From contig JAACJM010000178.1 of assembly GCA_013368315.1 (NCBI GenBank), positions 112,961-176,960 on the forward strand: a stretch of DNA of 64,000 nucleotides, written 5' to 3'. Below the pieces are notes generated by a model that saw only the letters and a list, made by a program, of their open reading frames with translations, made no database searches and was not told where the DNA came from. Origin of the DNA: Tetrapyrgos nigripes. Taxonomy: Eukaryota > Basidiomycota > Agaricomycetes > Agaricales > Campanellaceae. Shown one piece after another: positions 11,305 to 21,182 of the stretch (its first letter is position 1; the number at the start of each line of letters is the position of its first letter). A program made the translations under genes and the position numbers.

Positions 11305-11512
11305 CAGCTATCCTCAAATGTCGTCGGTGGATATTCACCCCGTAAATCAACTGGAATCCTTCGCTGGGGCACTGCCTTGCCCATTCCCTAGCGCGTTGAC
11401 TAAAGGCTCGAGTCGTGAGACCAATCTTGAACGCCTTTGGGTTGTTCGTCGCCAGTGCATACAGGCCGAGTTTCGCATGACGAGCTCCTGGCGGTATGAT
11501 TTGTCTTCGAGC
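11305..11512 (-). pseudogene. T5orf172 / GIY-YIG-like domain exon, left arm copy
   Basis: The minus frame after a splice acceptor at 11513 encodes LGLYALVTNNPKAFKIGLTT followed by a basic QRAREWARQC segment. This resembles the T5orf172 (DUF1766/MUG113) fold related to GIY-YIG nucleases: a short strand, then KIGxT and a basic helix. A GT donor lies at 11304, and a following exon carries CKDC. Unlike the right-arm copy, this one keeps CGA CGA where the other has CGA TGA. No start exon could be identified, so it is probably a captured fragment. Molecular activity is unknown. Confidence 0.45.
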
Positions 11513-12278
11513 CTATGAATGAAGATTAGATTAGGAGATTAGAGCGGGAAAAGACAAATCAAGGAGACGTACAGATTGGTGTGCGCAATGACAGGTTCCC
11601 AATGTCGTGGTAAGGAGAGGCCAGGAAAGACAGTGTACAATCAGGTTGGAGAGCCACAGGAACAGGACGTGAAAACCACGTATAATAGCACCGAACAGAA
11701 CAAAATTATTGAGAGCGGAGTTGGAGTGAAGATCCAAAATGAGACGAACCAATTAGTATAGGTAATACGTTCGAAATCGTGTCGTATTAAACATGCATGA
11801 AAGACGGTGTGTAATCGGGAAAAGGAGGAGAATGAAGAGAATTTTGAGTGGAAGTTCGAACATGCAAGGATAGACAATATATCGAACGGTGTTTGATGCA
11901 AAACGGAGGTGAAGAAAGAGGAAGAGAACCCATCAGTCAAATAGAACCATTCCCACAGTGAGTGAACAGACTTACCATTGTTGTATTACTAGGAAAGCCC
12001 AAGAGCACGTAAAGACATCAAGGAAGAGATGAAAACGAGTCCTGACCTTTTGACTGGTCGTGGCTCACTTGCAAGAGCAGTTGAGCTGACTTGGTCGATT
12101 CTCAAAAGACTTAAGCCACACTGAGCGCCCACGTGACACTTTCCAAAACTAGGAAATGTGGGCCATCGCTGACGATGACGAGGCCCAGAATAAGGGAACG
12201 GTATATCGGCACATTATGGTAGAGCTATCGAGCTTGCCAACCTGAAGACCACAGCCGGAATGGCGCCGCAAAAAGACA

Positions 12279-13290
12279 GCAGAACAATGCAATCCTTGGG
12301 ACGTCCACGATAACCGGAAAGGTACCACATTCGAATTGCTGCCTCCTCAGACACGACATGACAGCCGTACAGGCGCCATGATACACTGGGAGGTCAACTG
12401 GCCCATTGCTAACGTACCACCGTGGTAGTGGTACGCAAGCAAGAGAGGCAGCATGAGAAATTCATTCGGATTTCCTTATTGGCAATTTAGACGCCGACTA
12501 GATATTCGACGGATAGTGTACAGGATATATTTGTGACTTTGATATAGATCTAAATAGATGACTGAGATATTTGAGCAGAAAGTTGCTATATATGGATGGT
12601 CTCTGATTGGTGTGCAGATCTCAGATCAAGGCTCCGGACATGGTTACGGATATCCGTTGCGTCCGAAAAAGACTATGGGTGTCCATATCTGTAGTACTGA
12701 TATTCTTATAGTATAGGGGAGATGCACGTCCAAGCGAGGACGTAGGAGGTACTAGACGGTCGAGTCATGGTATACTTATAATGATATAGTTCACAGTGGA
12801 CGCAAATAGGGGCTTGGTCCAGTTGGCTTAGATGTAGGGCGTAGACGTAGGCGTAAGTATTAGGCTCAGGCTCAGTAGGACTCAAAAGTAGGCAGAAGAA
12901 AAGATGCATTTATCATACCCATGCTCAATGAACGCTCTGCAGCTCTGGTTATGCTTGGCTTTGTGTATCAGCCACCATCTGTCACGTCGGTGATACTGCT
13001 TATACTATGTGATTTTTTGAGATTGATACTGTTGCCTATTCATTCTCGTTTTCAGGCTGTTTCCATCGATATTTTCGCAGTTTCCCTTTGCTCCGCTGTA
13101 TGGCTGCAGCATAAGTACAATGTATACTACTATGTATCGTCGTCTGTAATATGTATATACCTACTCTAAAATAAATTTCTTTCTGTTGGTTTTGAAAATC
13201 TATTTGCAACTAGCTTGATCTCAGAAGGAGCGGAGTTCCATCTGATGAGTCTACACCCTCCTGCTCCAGCGAGCAGACAGAATCCCGGAT
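12279..13290. repeat. 1012-bp block present only in the left arm
   Basis: The right arm goes straight from the equivalent of 12278 to that of 13291. The first 630 bp of the block are themselves related, inverted, to 23640-24290 in the spacer. The remaining 380 bp (about 12911-13290) match nothing else seen here. The junctions show no target duplication or inverted ends, so this is either a deletion in the right arm or a template switch during rearrangement. Confidence 0.75.
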
Positions 13291-13671
13291 AGTAGACTAC
13301 CTTGAATGGGTAAACATACTATATTTTTGACAGCCCAGTCGGGCATATATATTTTTTGACGGGTAGGGTATAGATATATCTTTGACGGGTCTGTTTTATT
13401 TTTTTGTCTTGCAGATTGAACAACATAACACCCTGCCCGCCGCTATGAGAGCTCTTCAAGTTGTCGTTGTGGTAATCATAGCGGTGAGTCAATCAGTGCC
13501 CCTATATAGGCGTGTTCACAAAGAAAAATCCGAACACGAATTACATGTACAGACTAGACCTAAACATAACCAGACTGATTCGACTCAACAATTTGCACTA
13601 CATTTTTACAGGCGCCTTAACCACACTGATTCTACTCAAATTCTCATTGGCCCCGGACTAAAGCACGTCGT

Positions 13672-14022
13672 TGGGTAATTTGGTAGCCAAGTGCGTATTC
13701 CACCAATGCAATAAGGAACCCGATGATGAAGGAGACCCAAAACATTAGAGCTAGAGATTGGAATACGGACCGTCCCAATTGTATCATGCAGGAAGGAGCT
13801 CTTCACCAAAGAGATCGAGAGAAGTCAGTAAACGCTGGATCGAAATGGACACAACGAACTCACGGGGAGGAAGGCTCTACAATGACTGGGCCTCTGAGGT
13901 CCGTCAAAACGTCCTTCAATTCTTTGACAATGAGGGCGGTTTTGATGACAGCAGTGGCAATGATTAATGAGCTGAACGAAAAGTACAACGGAAGGAAGAG
14001 CCACACCTTGCCTTGATGAAAG
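13672..14022 (-). pseudogene. Membrane-protein gene fragment, left arm copy
   Basis: The inverted counterpart of the gene fragment at 26154-26540, with the same two exons. The minus strand encodes a hydrophobic segment (LYFSFSSLIIATAVIKTALI) and a second one in the next exon. Arm homology stops inside the 5' part of the first exon, so this copy is truncated. It keeps CGG where the right arm has TGG in the penultimate codons. Confidence 0.45.
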
Positions 14023-14566
14023 TGAGGGAACTGCCGTAGCCGAGGCATATAAAACTGCAGTCGATGTCACACGGCACGGCCACTGTATTTCGAGGCCGTG
14101 TTACGGCTATACTGGCGTATTTTTTTCAAGGACGAGTTTTCAGTGAAATTACCATGTATACACAATCTATGGATGTAGGATATCTACCTTAAACATGGAA
14201 GAGCACCATAAAATTGATAACCTCAGCCAATGCTAATCCAGTTCAATTTGACTTCGAAGAGAGCTCAGCTTGAAGAAGAATGCACGAGTACTTTCCATTT
14301 AGCTAGGAGATCACAACCATTGTGCTGCATTTGGGTGCTGAAGAGGGTTATATCCATACGCTGTAAATACGACCGTCAAAACGTATAAAAGAGACCGTAT
14401 GCAATTGGTAGCCGTGCCGTTGCCACATCGTTGAATTTGCCACCATGCCTCCTCAGTACGGTTTCGTATTCGTAAAAACCGTCCGTTGAAGCCGTAACAC
14501 GGCTACGGTGTCGAGCCCTAAGCTTGAGACGTATAGCAGACTCAAGAAAGAAATACAAAGTACTTA
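14023..14566. other. Spacer edge with inverted GC-rich motifs
   Basis: Contains GAGGCCGTGTTACGGCTA near 14091 and its approximate reverse complement near 14490 (AGCCGTAACACGGCTACGG). The motif is nearly palindromic by itself. It could be a foldback relic about 420 bp long. No gene is seen. Confidence 0.4.
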
Positions 14567-14902
14567 CAACGGGGCAAGATCGTTCCATCACAGTAAGGCT
14601 AAGCAAACGTAGTTCGAATTTATTTTGGTAGACATTTTTTGGTGGTTGCTAGTACTTATATTTCGTATCGACTACGTACATCATCGCGTGAACGACGATT
14701 TATCATTTATTTTCCTTTTGGCTCCTGACTCCATTATAGATGATACATACAACGGGGTAAGCTCGTTATATCACAGTGAAGCTAAGCAAACGTAGTTCGA
14801 CTTTATTTTGGTAGACATTTTTTGGTAGTTGCTAGGAACGACGAGTTCTACTTGCAGCACATTTTATCATGTATTTTCCTTTTGGCTCCCGACTCCATTA
14901 CC
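14567..14902. repeat. Direct repeat pair of about 160-180 bp
   Basis: The unit beginning ACAACGGGG at 14567 recurs at 14749. Both contain CTAAGCAAACGTAGTTCGA and TTTTCCTTTTGGCTCC. Copies differ by substitutions and an indel of about 20 bp. Confidence 0.8.
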
Positions 14903-15161
14903 ATCAGATGTTGCTGGTATGCAGACCTATGACTGAACAATTAATCGTGTACAAAACTATGGGTGCAGTTGTAATATTACATGTAGCCATTTCATACGTG
15001 ATACTAGAACTAAGTGACTATAAAACTTAAAACGGCTGTATGCTGAAGGCAGCAGAATCTAGTAAAGCTTGAGCTCTGGACATTTACGAGTGCCCGGATT
15101 TGACTCGAGTTTGACAATACTTCAATGCAGCTCGGATGAAATCGTCGGAAGCCCAGTTGTC

Positions 15162-15811
15162 CTAGTAATTCGCCAGAACTGGAAATTCATTGAGCATCTG
15201 GTAAACAACTGTTAGCATTAGATATGTGAAGCAATAAGAGATAGAAACCTTAGCTCTCATATCGTTGAGCTGCTCTACAGGCTGTCTGGTGTAGGGCAGG
15301 TAGATACTATCGGCTAGCGTAGTTTCCACGAGCTTCTTAACGAAAGCCTGAATGTGGGCACAAAATCAGGATGAAGGTAACACCAATGTATGCAACGAAA
15401 TGAACGTGCCTTCACCTTCTTATAATCTTTTCCAGACCATCCCAAGACCTTCTTCAACGCATACCCCGACCTTCCCAGCCTTCCGTTCTCGCCGTCGGGC
15501 TTGGGAATGCAAAGTATCTCGTCATGATCCATGGTGGTAGTGATCCCAGAACAAGACTTCGAAGGGTATTCAATGGTAATTGCAGAGTACTGAGTCTGCA
15601 TATGAGTGTGTGGGACGGAGGTCTGGGTAGAATCAAGGCCTGTGGTCGAACCCGAAGAAGCAGGCAACACGACGGGTGGTGAAGACAAGGCAGATTGGGG
15701 ATATGGCATCATTCTAGACGGCGTTCGGGAGCGACGGATGGGTCCAGATGAAGGAAGCAGAGAATATTCGGCGTCATCGATGCCAAGAACGTAAACGGTG
15801 CAGTCGGCCAT
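15162..15811 (-). CDS. Hypothetical protein, three exons, early stop
   Basis: The exons at 15811-15416, 15347-15249 and 15197-15162 join in phase 0 across introns of 68 and 51 bp, giving 176 residues. The N-terminal half is Ser/Pro-rich. The C-terminal part (LGWSGKDYKK, AFVKKLVETTL, MLNEFPVLANY) has the feel of a widespread Agaricomycete family of unknown function whose last exon ends in an aromatic-acidic tail plus LKY. Here that tail is cut by TAG at 15164-15162; the same frame is open for 26 more codons to 15084 and still looks conserved (DNWASDDF, LKYCQTR). It may therefore be a recent pseudogene. Copia-1 inserted 110 bp upstream of the ATG and probably removed its promoter. Confidence 0.5.
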
Positions 15812-15920
15812 CTTGAGGGTGAACGGTGGTAGACAGGTAGAATTAGTTAAAGGAGTAGCTGAGTGGGTAGGCGAGGAGATGAAATTGGGTTTAAGTACCG
15901 GTGTATGCAGGTGGTAGAAG

Positions 15921-16155
15921 TGTTGGAATTTAATGATAACGATCAAATTACTAAGCTACTATGCATACGGCATTAATCAGGTACTGCAGACATACGGTCA
16001 AATGATCATACGGATATACTTAGACTATTTATATTGTTATACTACTTCGATTAATGATATATACTTGAGAGTCAAGCGAGATACGTTCGCACACTCTTAC
16101 CCCCCACTTTGTGACTCTCACTAAGACTATTCGCTAAGATAACCTAAGTCTAATA
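15921..16155 (+). repeat. 5' LTR of copia-1
   Basis: It is 235 bp and matches 20721-20955 except for three transitions, all at CpG. It should carry the element's promoter and polyadenylation signals; no individual site is assigned. Confidence 0.96.
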
Positions 16156-16170
16156 GGTTATGGGCCCCGC
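16156..16170 (+). promoter_or_regulatory. Primer-binding site of copia-1
   Basis: GGTTATGGGCCC starts at the base after the LTR. Its complement resembles the anticodon stem-loop of initiator tRNA-Met (..CATAACC). Copia-type elements are known to prime from such an internal, cleaved half of that tRNA. The assignment is from sequence likeness. Confidence 0.7.
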
Positions 16171-16248
16171 CTAGCTTGCTATAACTCCGATAAACACTTG
16201 TTCTACTCTGCTTTACTCTCTACTCATACTCTGTTCTTGGACTAGTAT

Positions 16249-17338
16249 ATGACTAGTCGACAAACTCGATCTCAAGGATCAGCCCCAGATATCCCACTTC
16301 CTACTACCAGTCGCCACTCTAGTGCACACCCCTCTGGTACCCAAACTCCTACTCCGCCCGTATCATCCACTTCGCAAGCACAACCACTTGATCCTCTCTT
16401 CCAAAACCCTCTTCCATTCCCACTTGATCCATTATTTCTGATGCTGGCAAAAATACTAGGACTGATGTCCGGGATACTGTCCCTACTCCATCATCATCTC
16501 CTCCATCTACCCCTACTTCGTTGGTCGCATTATCTATGCCCGAAAATACAAACCCCAACTACGTGATGCCGCTCAGCGACATCAACAAAGCTTTTGATTC
16601 CTTGACAGTTCTTACTGGCAATGAAAATTGGAAAATGTGGTACTTCCGCGTTAATAATGCTATACGGGTGATTCGTCACCAACACTTTAAAAGTTCCGGG
16701 TTACATCCTGGTAATACTGTCAAACTAGCCTGTTTTAACGCTATTACAGGCAAGATTGATGATAAAATCATGATCCACTACATCGAAGAGTCGGATGCGA
16801 TAGAGCTTATCGAGAAGCTCAAACAACGTTTCGACCCTTCATCCACAGTTCAAGAGTCTAACGAGCTGTGGAAACTCTTCAACTTACGTAAACCAGTCTG
16901 GGAGTTTGATAAGCTCCTCGACAAAGCTCAGGATCTGTGGGCTTCTATCAAGAAGAGAGACATAGATGTCTCAGATCAAGTCTTTTACTCAGCTCTAGTG
17001 GGGATTATTCCTCCACACTATCACTTTGTTCGCAGTTCTTACGAAGCAACTGTGGATGCAGCTGCAGCTACATGGGATGCCACTACTGCAGCTGAAGGGG
17101 AGAAACCTGTATACAAAGCCGTCGACCTCATTGGGCGACTAAAGAAGGAATTCACTAACTATCGTTTGAGCAATGCTCGAACGTATCCTTCGAAGAAGTC
17201 CGACAAGAAGTCCGGTAGCACTAGTCAAGGCGGTGCTCAACAATCGGACAAGTCAAAAGGGAACGCGCTAACGCTGCAGCGCCGTTCCAGAAGCCTTCTG
17301 ATGTCAAAAAGGATCGGAAGTGCTTCAACTGCAATAAG
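16249..17338 (+). pseudogene. gag: copia-1 gag, two frameshifts
   Basis: Starts at the same ATG context (MTSRQTRSQG) as the intact sister copy. Compared with that copy, one C is missing near 16431 and one G is missing in a G-run near 17260, so the capsid region and the zinc-knuckle region are in different frames. The middle frame (from about 16521) holds a Gag core with NAITGKIDDKIMIHYI. Frame is recovered at the end of the zinc knuckle. Without frameshift repair no Gag-Pol can be made. Confidence 0.92.
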
Positions 17339-20300
17339 ATGGGTCATATGACCCTGACGTGCCCAGAACCTTGGACTGAAAAGTCCAAAGAAGCTATGAA
17401 GAAGAAAGGGATTACTAAACAATCCAACAAAGGCAAGACCAAGGAGAATGCATCAGTTGCCATCTCCATGCCTGCGTCTTCTTCTTCTCAAATTGTGACT
17501 ACGTCAACTTCACAATCGGACTGGGTACAGTCAATTTCTTCGAGCGACGTTGAGATGGAAGACTCAGAGACTCCGGTGAGTCATCATATTTCCCTACCTG
17601 CTTTTACTGCGATCTCTGACCAAGATCATACGCATATCATTGATTCTGGTGCTACTATACACTGTACACCGTATCTTAACTTACTTTTTAACGTTCATAC
17701 TATGCCTGCCATAACTTTAACTGTTGCCAATTCAGAGCATCTAGATCTTCGATTAGCAGGCGATATGCGGGTAGAAATTAGGAAGGACAATGGTGAGTCT
17801 TCATCGATCACTCTTAAAAATGTATACTATAACTCAAAACTTCCGTTTACTTTAATCAGTATTTCACAAAAAGCGGACTATACTTTTACTTTTCATGATC
17901 ATTTATGTACAATACGTAATGACCAGGACAATTTCATTGGCGTTATACACGAGAGCGCCAAACTTTACTCCATCACAACTAAAAAATTGAGTGATAACGT
18001 TGCTACTTTAAGTTTATACGAACTTCACAAACAAATTGGTCATATGAGTTATACAAATCTAAAAACATTACTAAAAACAGATAAATCTATTATTACAACC
18101 ATTATTGATGATTGGACAGAAACTCAATGCGAAGACTGCATCATCAATAATATACACAGACTTTCTGTTCCGAAACAACGTACTTCAGAATTAGCAGAAA
18201 ACTTCGGAGACCATTTTCATATTGATATATTTGGTCCATTACGAACTGCCTCTATTGAAGGCTACAAATACTGGTTAACCATCGTCGACGACTGTACGCG
18301 TTGGTTAATATTATCTCCACTTAAAACAAAAGACGAAGCTTATACCCAATGGGTTACATTTACTACTGAACTATTTACGCAATATGGTATCAAAGTTAAA
18401 ATTCTACAATCAGACAACGATGCCGTATTTACTTCGGGTGCATTCAAAAACTACCTGAAAGCACAAGGTACAATTGCACGTTATACAGTTCATGACACGC
18501 CTCAGCAAAACGGAGTTGCTGAAAACATACATCAACATATCATGAATGGTATTCGTGTTAATCTGCATACTGGAAAACTACCTAATCGTTTATGGTGGCA
18601 TGCAGGACTTTATACTATGTACATACTTAATAGATCTCCGAAAACTGCATTAAAAATGCAAACTCCCTATTTTAAACGTTACGGTGTTAACGCAAACTTA
18701 GACAATCTAGATAGCTTTGGTACACCTTGCATTGTATATGACGAAGCAAGAACTAGTAAACTAACTCCTAAAGGAAAACGTGGAGTTTGGTTAGGCTTTG
18801 ACGATCATTCAAAAGGCCATTATGTCCACTTTGGTACTAAAGTAAATGTAGAATGCAACTTGCAATTCTTAACATCCAAATCGCAAGTTGAAGGGGAGTT
18901 ACAAAACAAAAATCAAGAACCATTAGAAACTACAGAAGAAAATACAAATGAAACTCCAACTTTTCAGGAACACGAACCTGAACCAATGGATGTCGACGAA
19001 GACGAAACTAAACAACCTGATGGCCCAAGACAATCAAAAAGGATTCGAGAAGCCAGAGGTTTACTTTACGATGAAGTTGAACAAAACATTGCTTTCTTCT
19101 TAACAGAATTCAATGTTTACTATGCTGATAACGTTGGCGATCCAATTTCATTCAAGGATGTACTCAATCATCCACAACGTGATGCATGGTTTGATTCCAT
19201 GAAAGCTGAGATAGAATCTCTAGAAAGTCTGGGAACCTGGGAATACGTCAAACCTCCTGCTGATGCGAATATCATTGGTTCCAGATTTGTCTACAAAACT
19301 AAGTACGAACTTGGCAAACAGACCAAATTGAAATCTAGACTAGTAGCACAAGGCTTTAGTCAACAAGAAGGCATTGATTACTACGCAAATGATATCTTTG
19401 CCCCTGTAGCACGCATGAGCAGTACACGTTTTATACTTGCTCTTGCAGCTTCATTAGACTATGAAACTACTCAGATTGATATTAAATCTGCCTATCTTTA
19501 CGGAAACGTTACTGACGAGGAAACATTATACCTTCGTCCACCTCCAGGTAATTTACTACCTAATTTACCTGAAGGCTACGTACTTAAACTCAGAAAGACT
19601 CTATATGGGTTGAAACAAGCTGGTCGTCGATGGTATGAAAAATTATGCAATATTCTCATAAAGTTACTAGGACTTAAGAAGTCTACTTACGATAATGCGG
19701 TATTCTACCGATATCATGAGAATAAACTCATTTTAATACTATCTTGTCACGTCGATGACATTACTTTATGTACTATCAACAAAGCTACTGCACAAGCTTT
19801 TGTTACTGCACTTAGTGGACACGTCCAAATCACTGACGGTGGAGAAATCCACTGGATTCTCGGTATGGAAATTCAACAAGATAGGAATAATCATACTATT
19901 AAACTCCGTCAGAAACATTACATTGAGAATATTCTCAAACGATACAATTTTGACCAATTACATGCACGCCGTACACCTATGCTACCTGGGCAAAATCTTA
20001 GCCCTAGACCTGGGAGCGAACCGCAACGGGACGCCGCTGCTATTAAACACTATATGTCAATAGTCGGTGGTTTACGATATATCGCTGACTGTACTAGGCC
20101 AGATATTGCATATTGTACTGGTCAACTAGCAAGATACCTTAATGATCCAGGTGAAGAGCATTATGCTGCAGCTAAACAATGCTATCTTTATCTAAAAGGA
20201 ACTTGCGATTACTGGCTCAACCTAGGGAGCCCTACTATTACTTCTACTTATGGATTTGCCGACTCTGATGGTATGTCCACATATGGCAATAAACCAATCA

Positions 20301-20713
20301 TGGGCTATGCATTCAAATTTGCTGAATTGCTTATTTCTTGGTCAAGTAAGCGAGGCACACTGGTAACTTTATCAGTAACTGAGGCTGAACTATGCGCACT
20401 CGCTCATGCCTCACAAGAAGCTATTTATTTGAAAGGTTTTATAGAAGAAATTCTAAATGCCGAGCAGGAGCCAGTACTTATCAACTCAGATAGTGCATCT
20501 ACTTTGGCAATTATACGTGCTCCTGAAGAACAACATACTCAGAGAACTAAGCATTTCAATATCCGTAAAAACTTTCTTACTGATCGGATACATCAACGAT
20601 ACATACGAGTTAAACATGTGTCAACTAATGATCAACTTGCGGATATACTTACGAAAGCTCTCTCCGCTGATAAGATCAAGCGTTTCTCCCGATTACTAGG
20701 GATATCCGCTTGA
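17339..20713 (+). CDS. pol: copia-1 pol: protease, integrase, RT, RNase H (uninterrupted frame)
   Basis: The frame is open for 1124 codons. Protease motif IIDSGATIH lies near residue 102. The integrase has an HHCC zinc region (LHKQIGHMS .. CEDC), then HIDIFGPL, ILQSDNDAVF and QQNGVAE for D,D,E. Reverse transcriptase includes the variable-region peptide LAASLDYETTQIDIKSAYLYG and the catalytic HVDDI. RNase H shows GFADSDG and SVTEAEL. The annotated start is only a convenience: Pol is normally made as part of a Gag-Pol fusion, and gag here is shifted, so translation is doubtful. The frame itself is nearly identical to the intact copy. Confidence 0.9.
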   Translation: MGHMTLTCPEPWTEKSKEAMKKKGITKQSNKGKTKENASVAISMPASSSSQIVTTSTSQSDWVQSISSSDVEMEDSETPVSHHISLPAFTAISDQDHTHIIDSGATIHCTPYLNLLFNVHTMPAITLTVANSEHLDLRLAGDMRVEIRKDNGESSSITLKNVYYNSKLPFTLISISQKADYTFTFHDHLCTIRNDQDNFIGVIHESAKLYSITTKKLSDNVATLSLYELHKQIGHMSYTNLKTLLKTDKSIITTIIDDWTETQCEDCIINNIHRLSVPKQRTSELAENFGDHFHIDIFGPLRTASIEGYKYWLTIVDDCTRWLILSPLKTKDEAYTQWVTFTTELFTQYGIKVKILQSDNDAVFTSGAFKNYLKAQGTIARYTVHDTPQQNGVAENIHQHIMNGIRVNLHTGKLPNRLWWHAGLYTMYILNRSPKTALKMQTPYFKRYGVNANLDNLDSFGTPCIVYDEARTSKLTPKGKRGVWLGFDDHSKGHYVHFGTKVNVECNLQFLTSKSQVEGELQNKNQEPLETTEENTNETPTFQEHEPEPMDVDEDETKQPDGPRQSKRIREARGLLYDEVEQNIAFFLTEFNVYYADNVGDPISFKDVLNHPQRDAWFDSMKAEIESLESLGTWEYVKPPADANIIGSRFVYKTKYELGKQTKLKSRLVAQGFSQQEGIDYYANDIFAPVARMSSTRFILALAASLDYETTQIDIKSAYLYGNVTDEETLYLRPPPGNLLPNLPEGYVLKLRKTLYGLKQAGRRWYEKLCNILIKLLGLKKSTYDNAVFYRYHENKLILILSCHVDDITLCTINKATAQAFVTALSGHVQITDGGEIHWILGMEIQQDRNNHTIKLRQKHYIENILKRYNFDQLHARRTPMLPGQNLSPRPGSEPQRDAAAIKHYMSIVGGLRYIADCTRPDIAYCTGQLARYLNDPGEEHYAAAKQCYLYLKGTCDYWLNLGSPTITSTYGFADSDGMSTYGNKPIMGYAFKFAELLISWSSKRGTLVTLSVTEAELCALAHASQEAIYLKGFIEEILNAEQEPVLINSDSASTLAIIRAPEEQHTQRTKHFNIRKNFLTDRIHQRYIRVKHVSTNDQLADILTKALSADKIKRFSRLLGISA

Positions 20714-20720
20714 AGGGGAG

Positions 20721-20955
20721 TGTTGGAATTTAATGATAACGATCAAATTACTAAGCTACTATGCATACGGCATTAATCAGGTACTGCGGACATATGGTCA
20801 AATGATCATACGGATATACTTAGACTATTTATATTGTTATACTACTTCGATTAATGATATATACTTGAGAGTCAAGCGAGATACGTTCGCACGCTCTTAC
20901 CCCCCACTTTGTGACTCTCACTAAGACTATTCGCTAAGATAACCTAAGTCTAATA
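20721..20955 (+). repeat. 3' LTR of copia-1
   Basis: 235-bp partner of 15921-16155. It follows the polypurine tract at 20712-20720 and is followed by the AGAAG target duplication. Confidence 0.96.
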
Positions 20956-21182
20956 AGAAGTGGCAGCCCTATTGAAGGACATAATAAGCCAGAAAATTGA
21001 AAGGATGCTGAAAGAACAAAGAAATGAATCCACGTGTGATGACCGTGATCGTGTATTTCTTTTCCTTTGTCTACCTTGCCATTGGCCATGTCTTTTAAGG
21101 AGGAGCCTCGCTTCTTCTCCTCTGTCTTAAACCTTTGTCGATTTCGCTCCTTGACCGAAATATACTTTCCCTTCAATCTGCT

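Larger units (their letters stand above)
9282..14022 (+). repeat. Left arm of large inverted duplication
   Basis: Near-identical in inverted orientation to 26154-29869. Sequence order, intron relics and small open frames all mirror each other. The left arm is 1012 bp longer because of an extra block at 12279-13290. Homology begins at CTCCCCAACATCCTCAC (9282) and ends at GAAAGTGAGGGA (14022). Several visible arm differences are C/T or G/A at CpG. Confidence 0.92.
15921..20955 (+). mobile_element. Ty1/copia retrotransposon copy 1, full length
   Basis: Two 235-bp LTRs (15921-16155 and 20721-20955) begin TGTTGGAATTTAATG and end CTAAGTCTAATA. The target duplication AGAAG flanks it at 15916-15920 and 20956-20960. 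A primer-binding site GGTTATGGGCCC follows the 5' LTR directly, and a purine tract GAAGGGGAG precedes the 3' LTR. The LTRs differ at 3 of 235 positions, so insertion is recent, but gag carries two one-base deletions. An inverted sister copy lies at 37575-42611. Confidence 0.97.
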
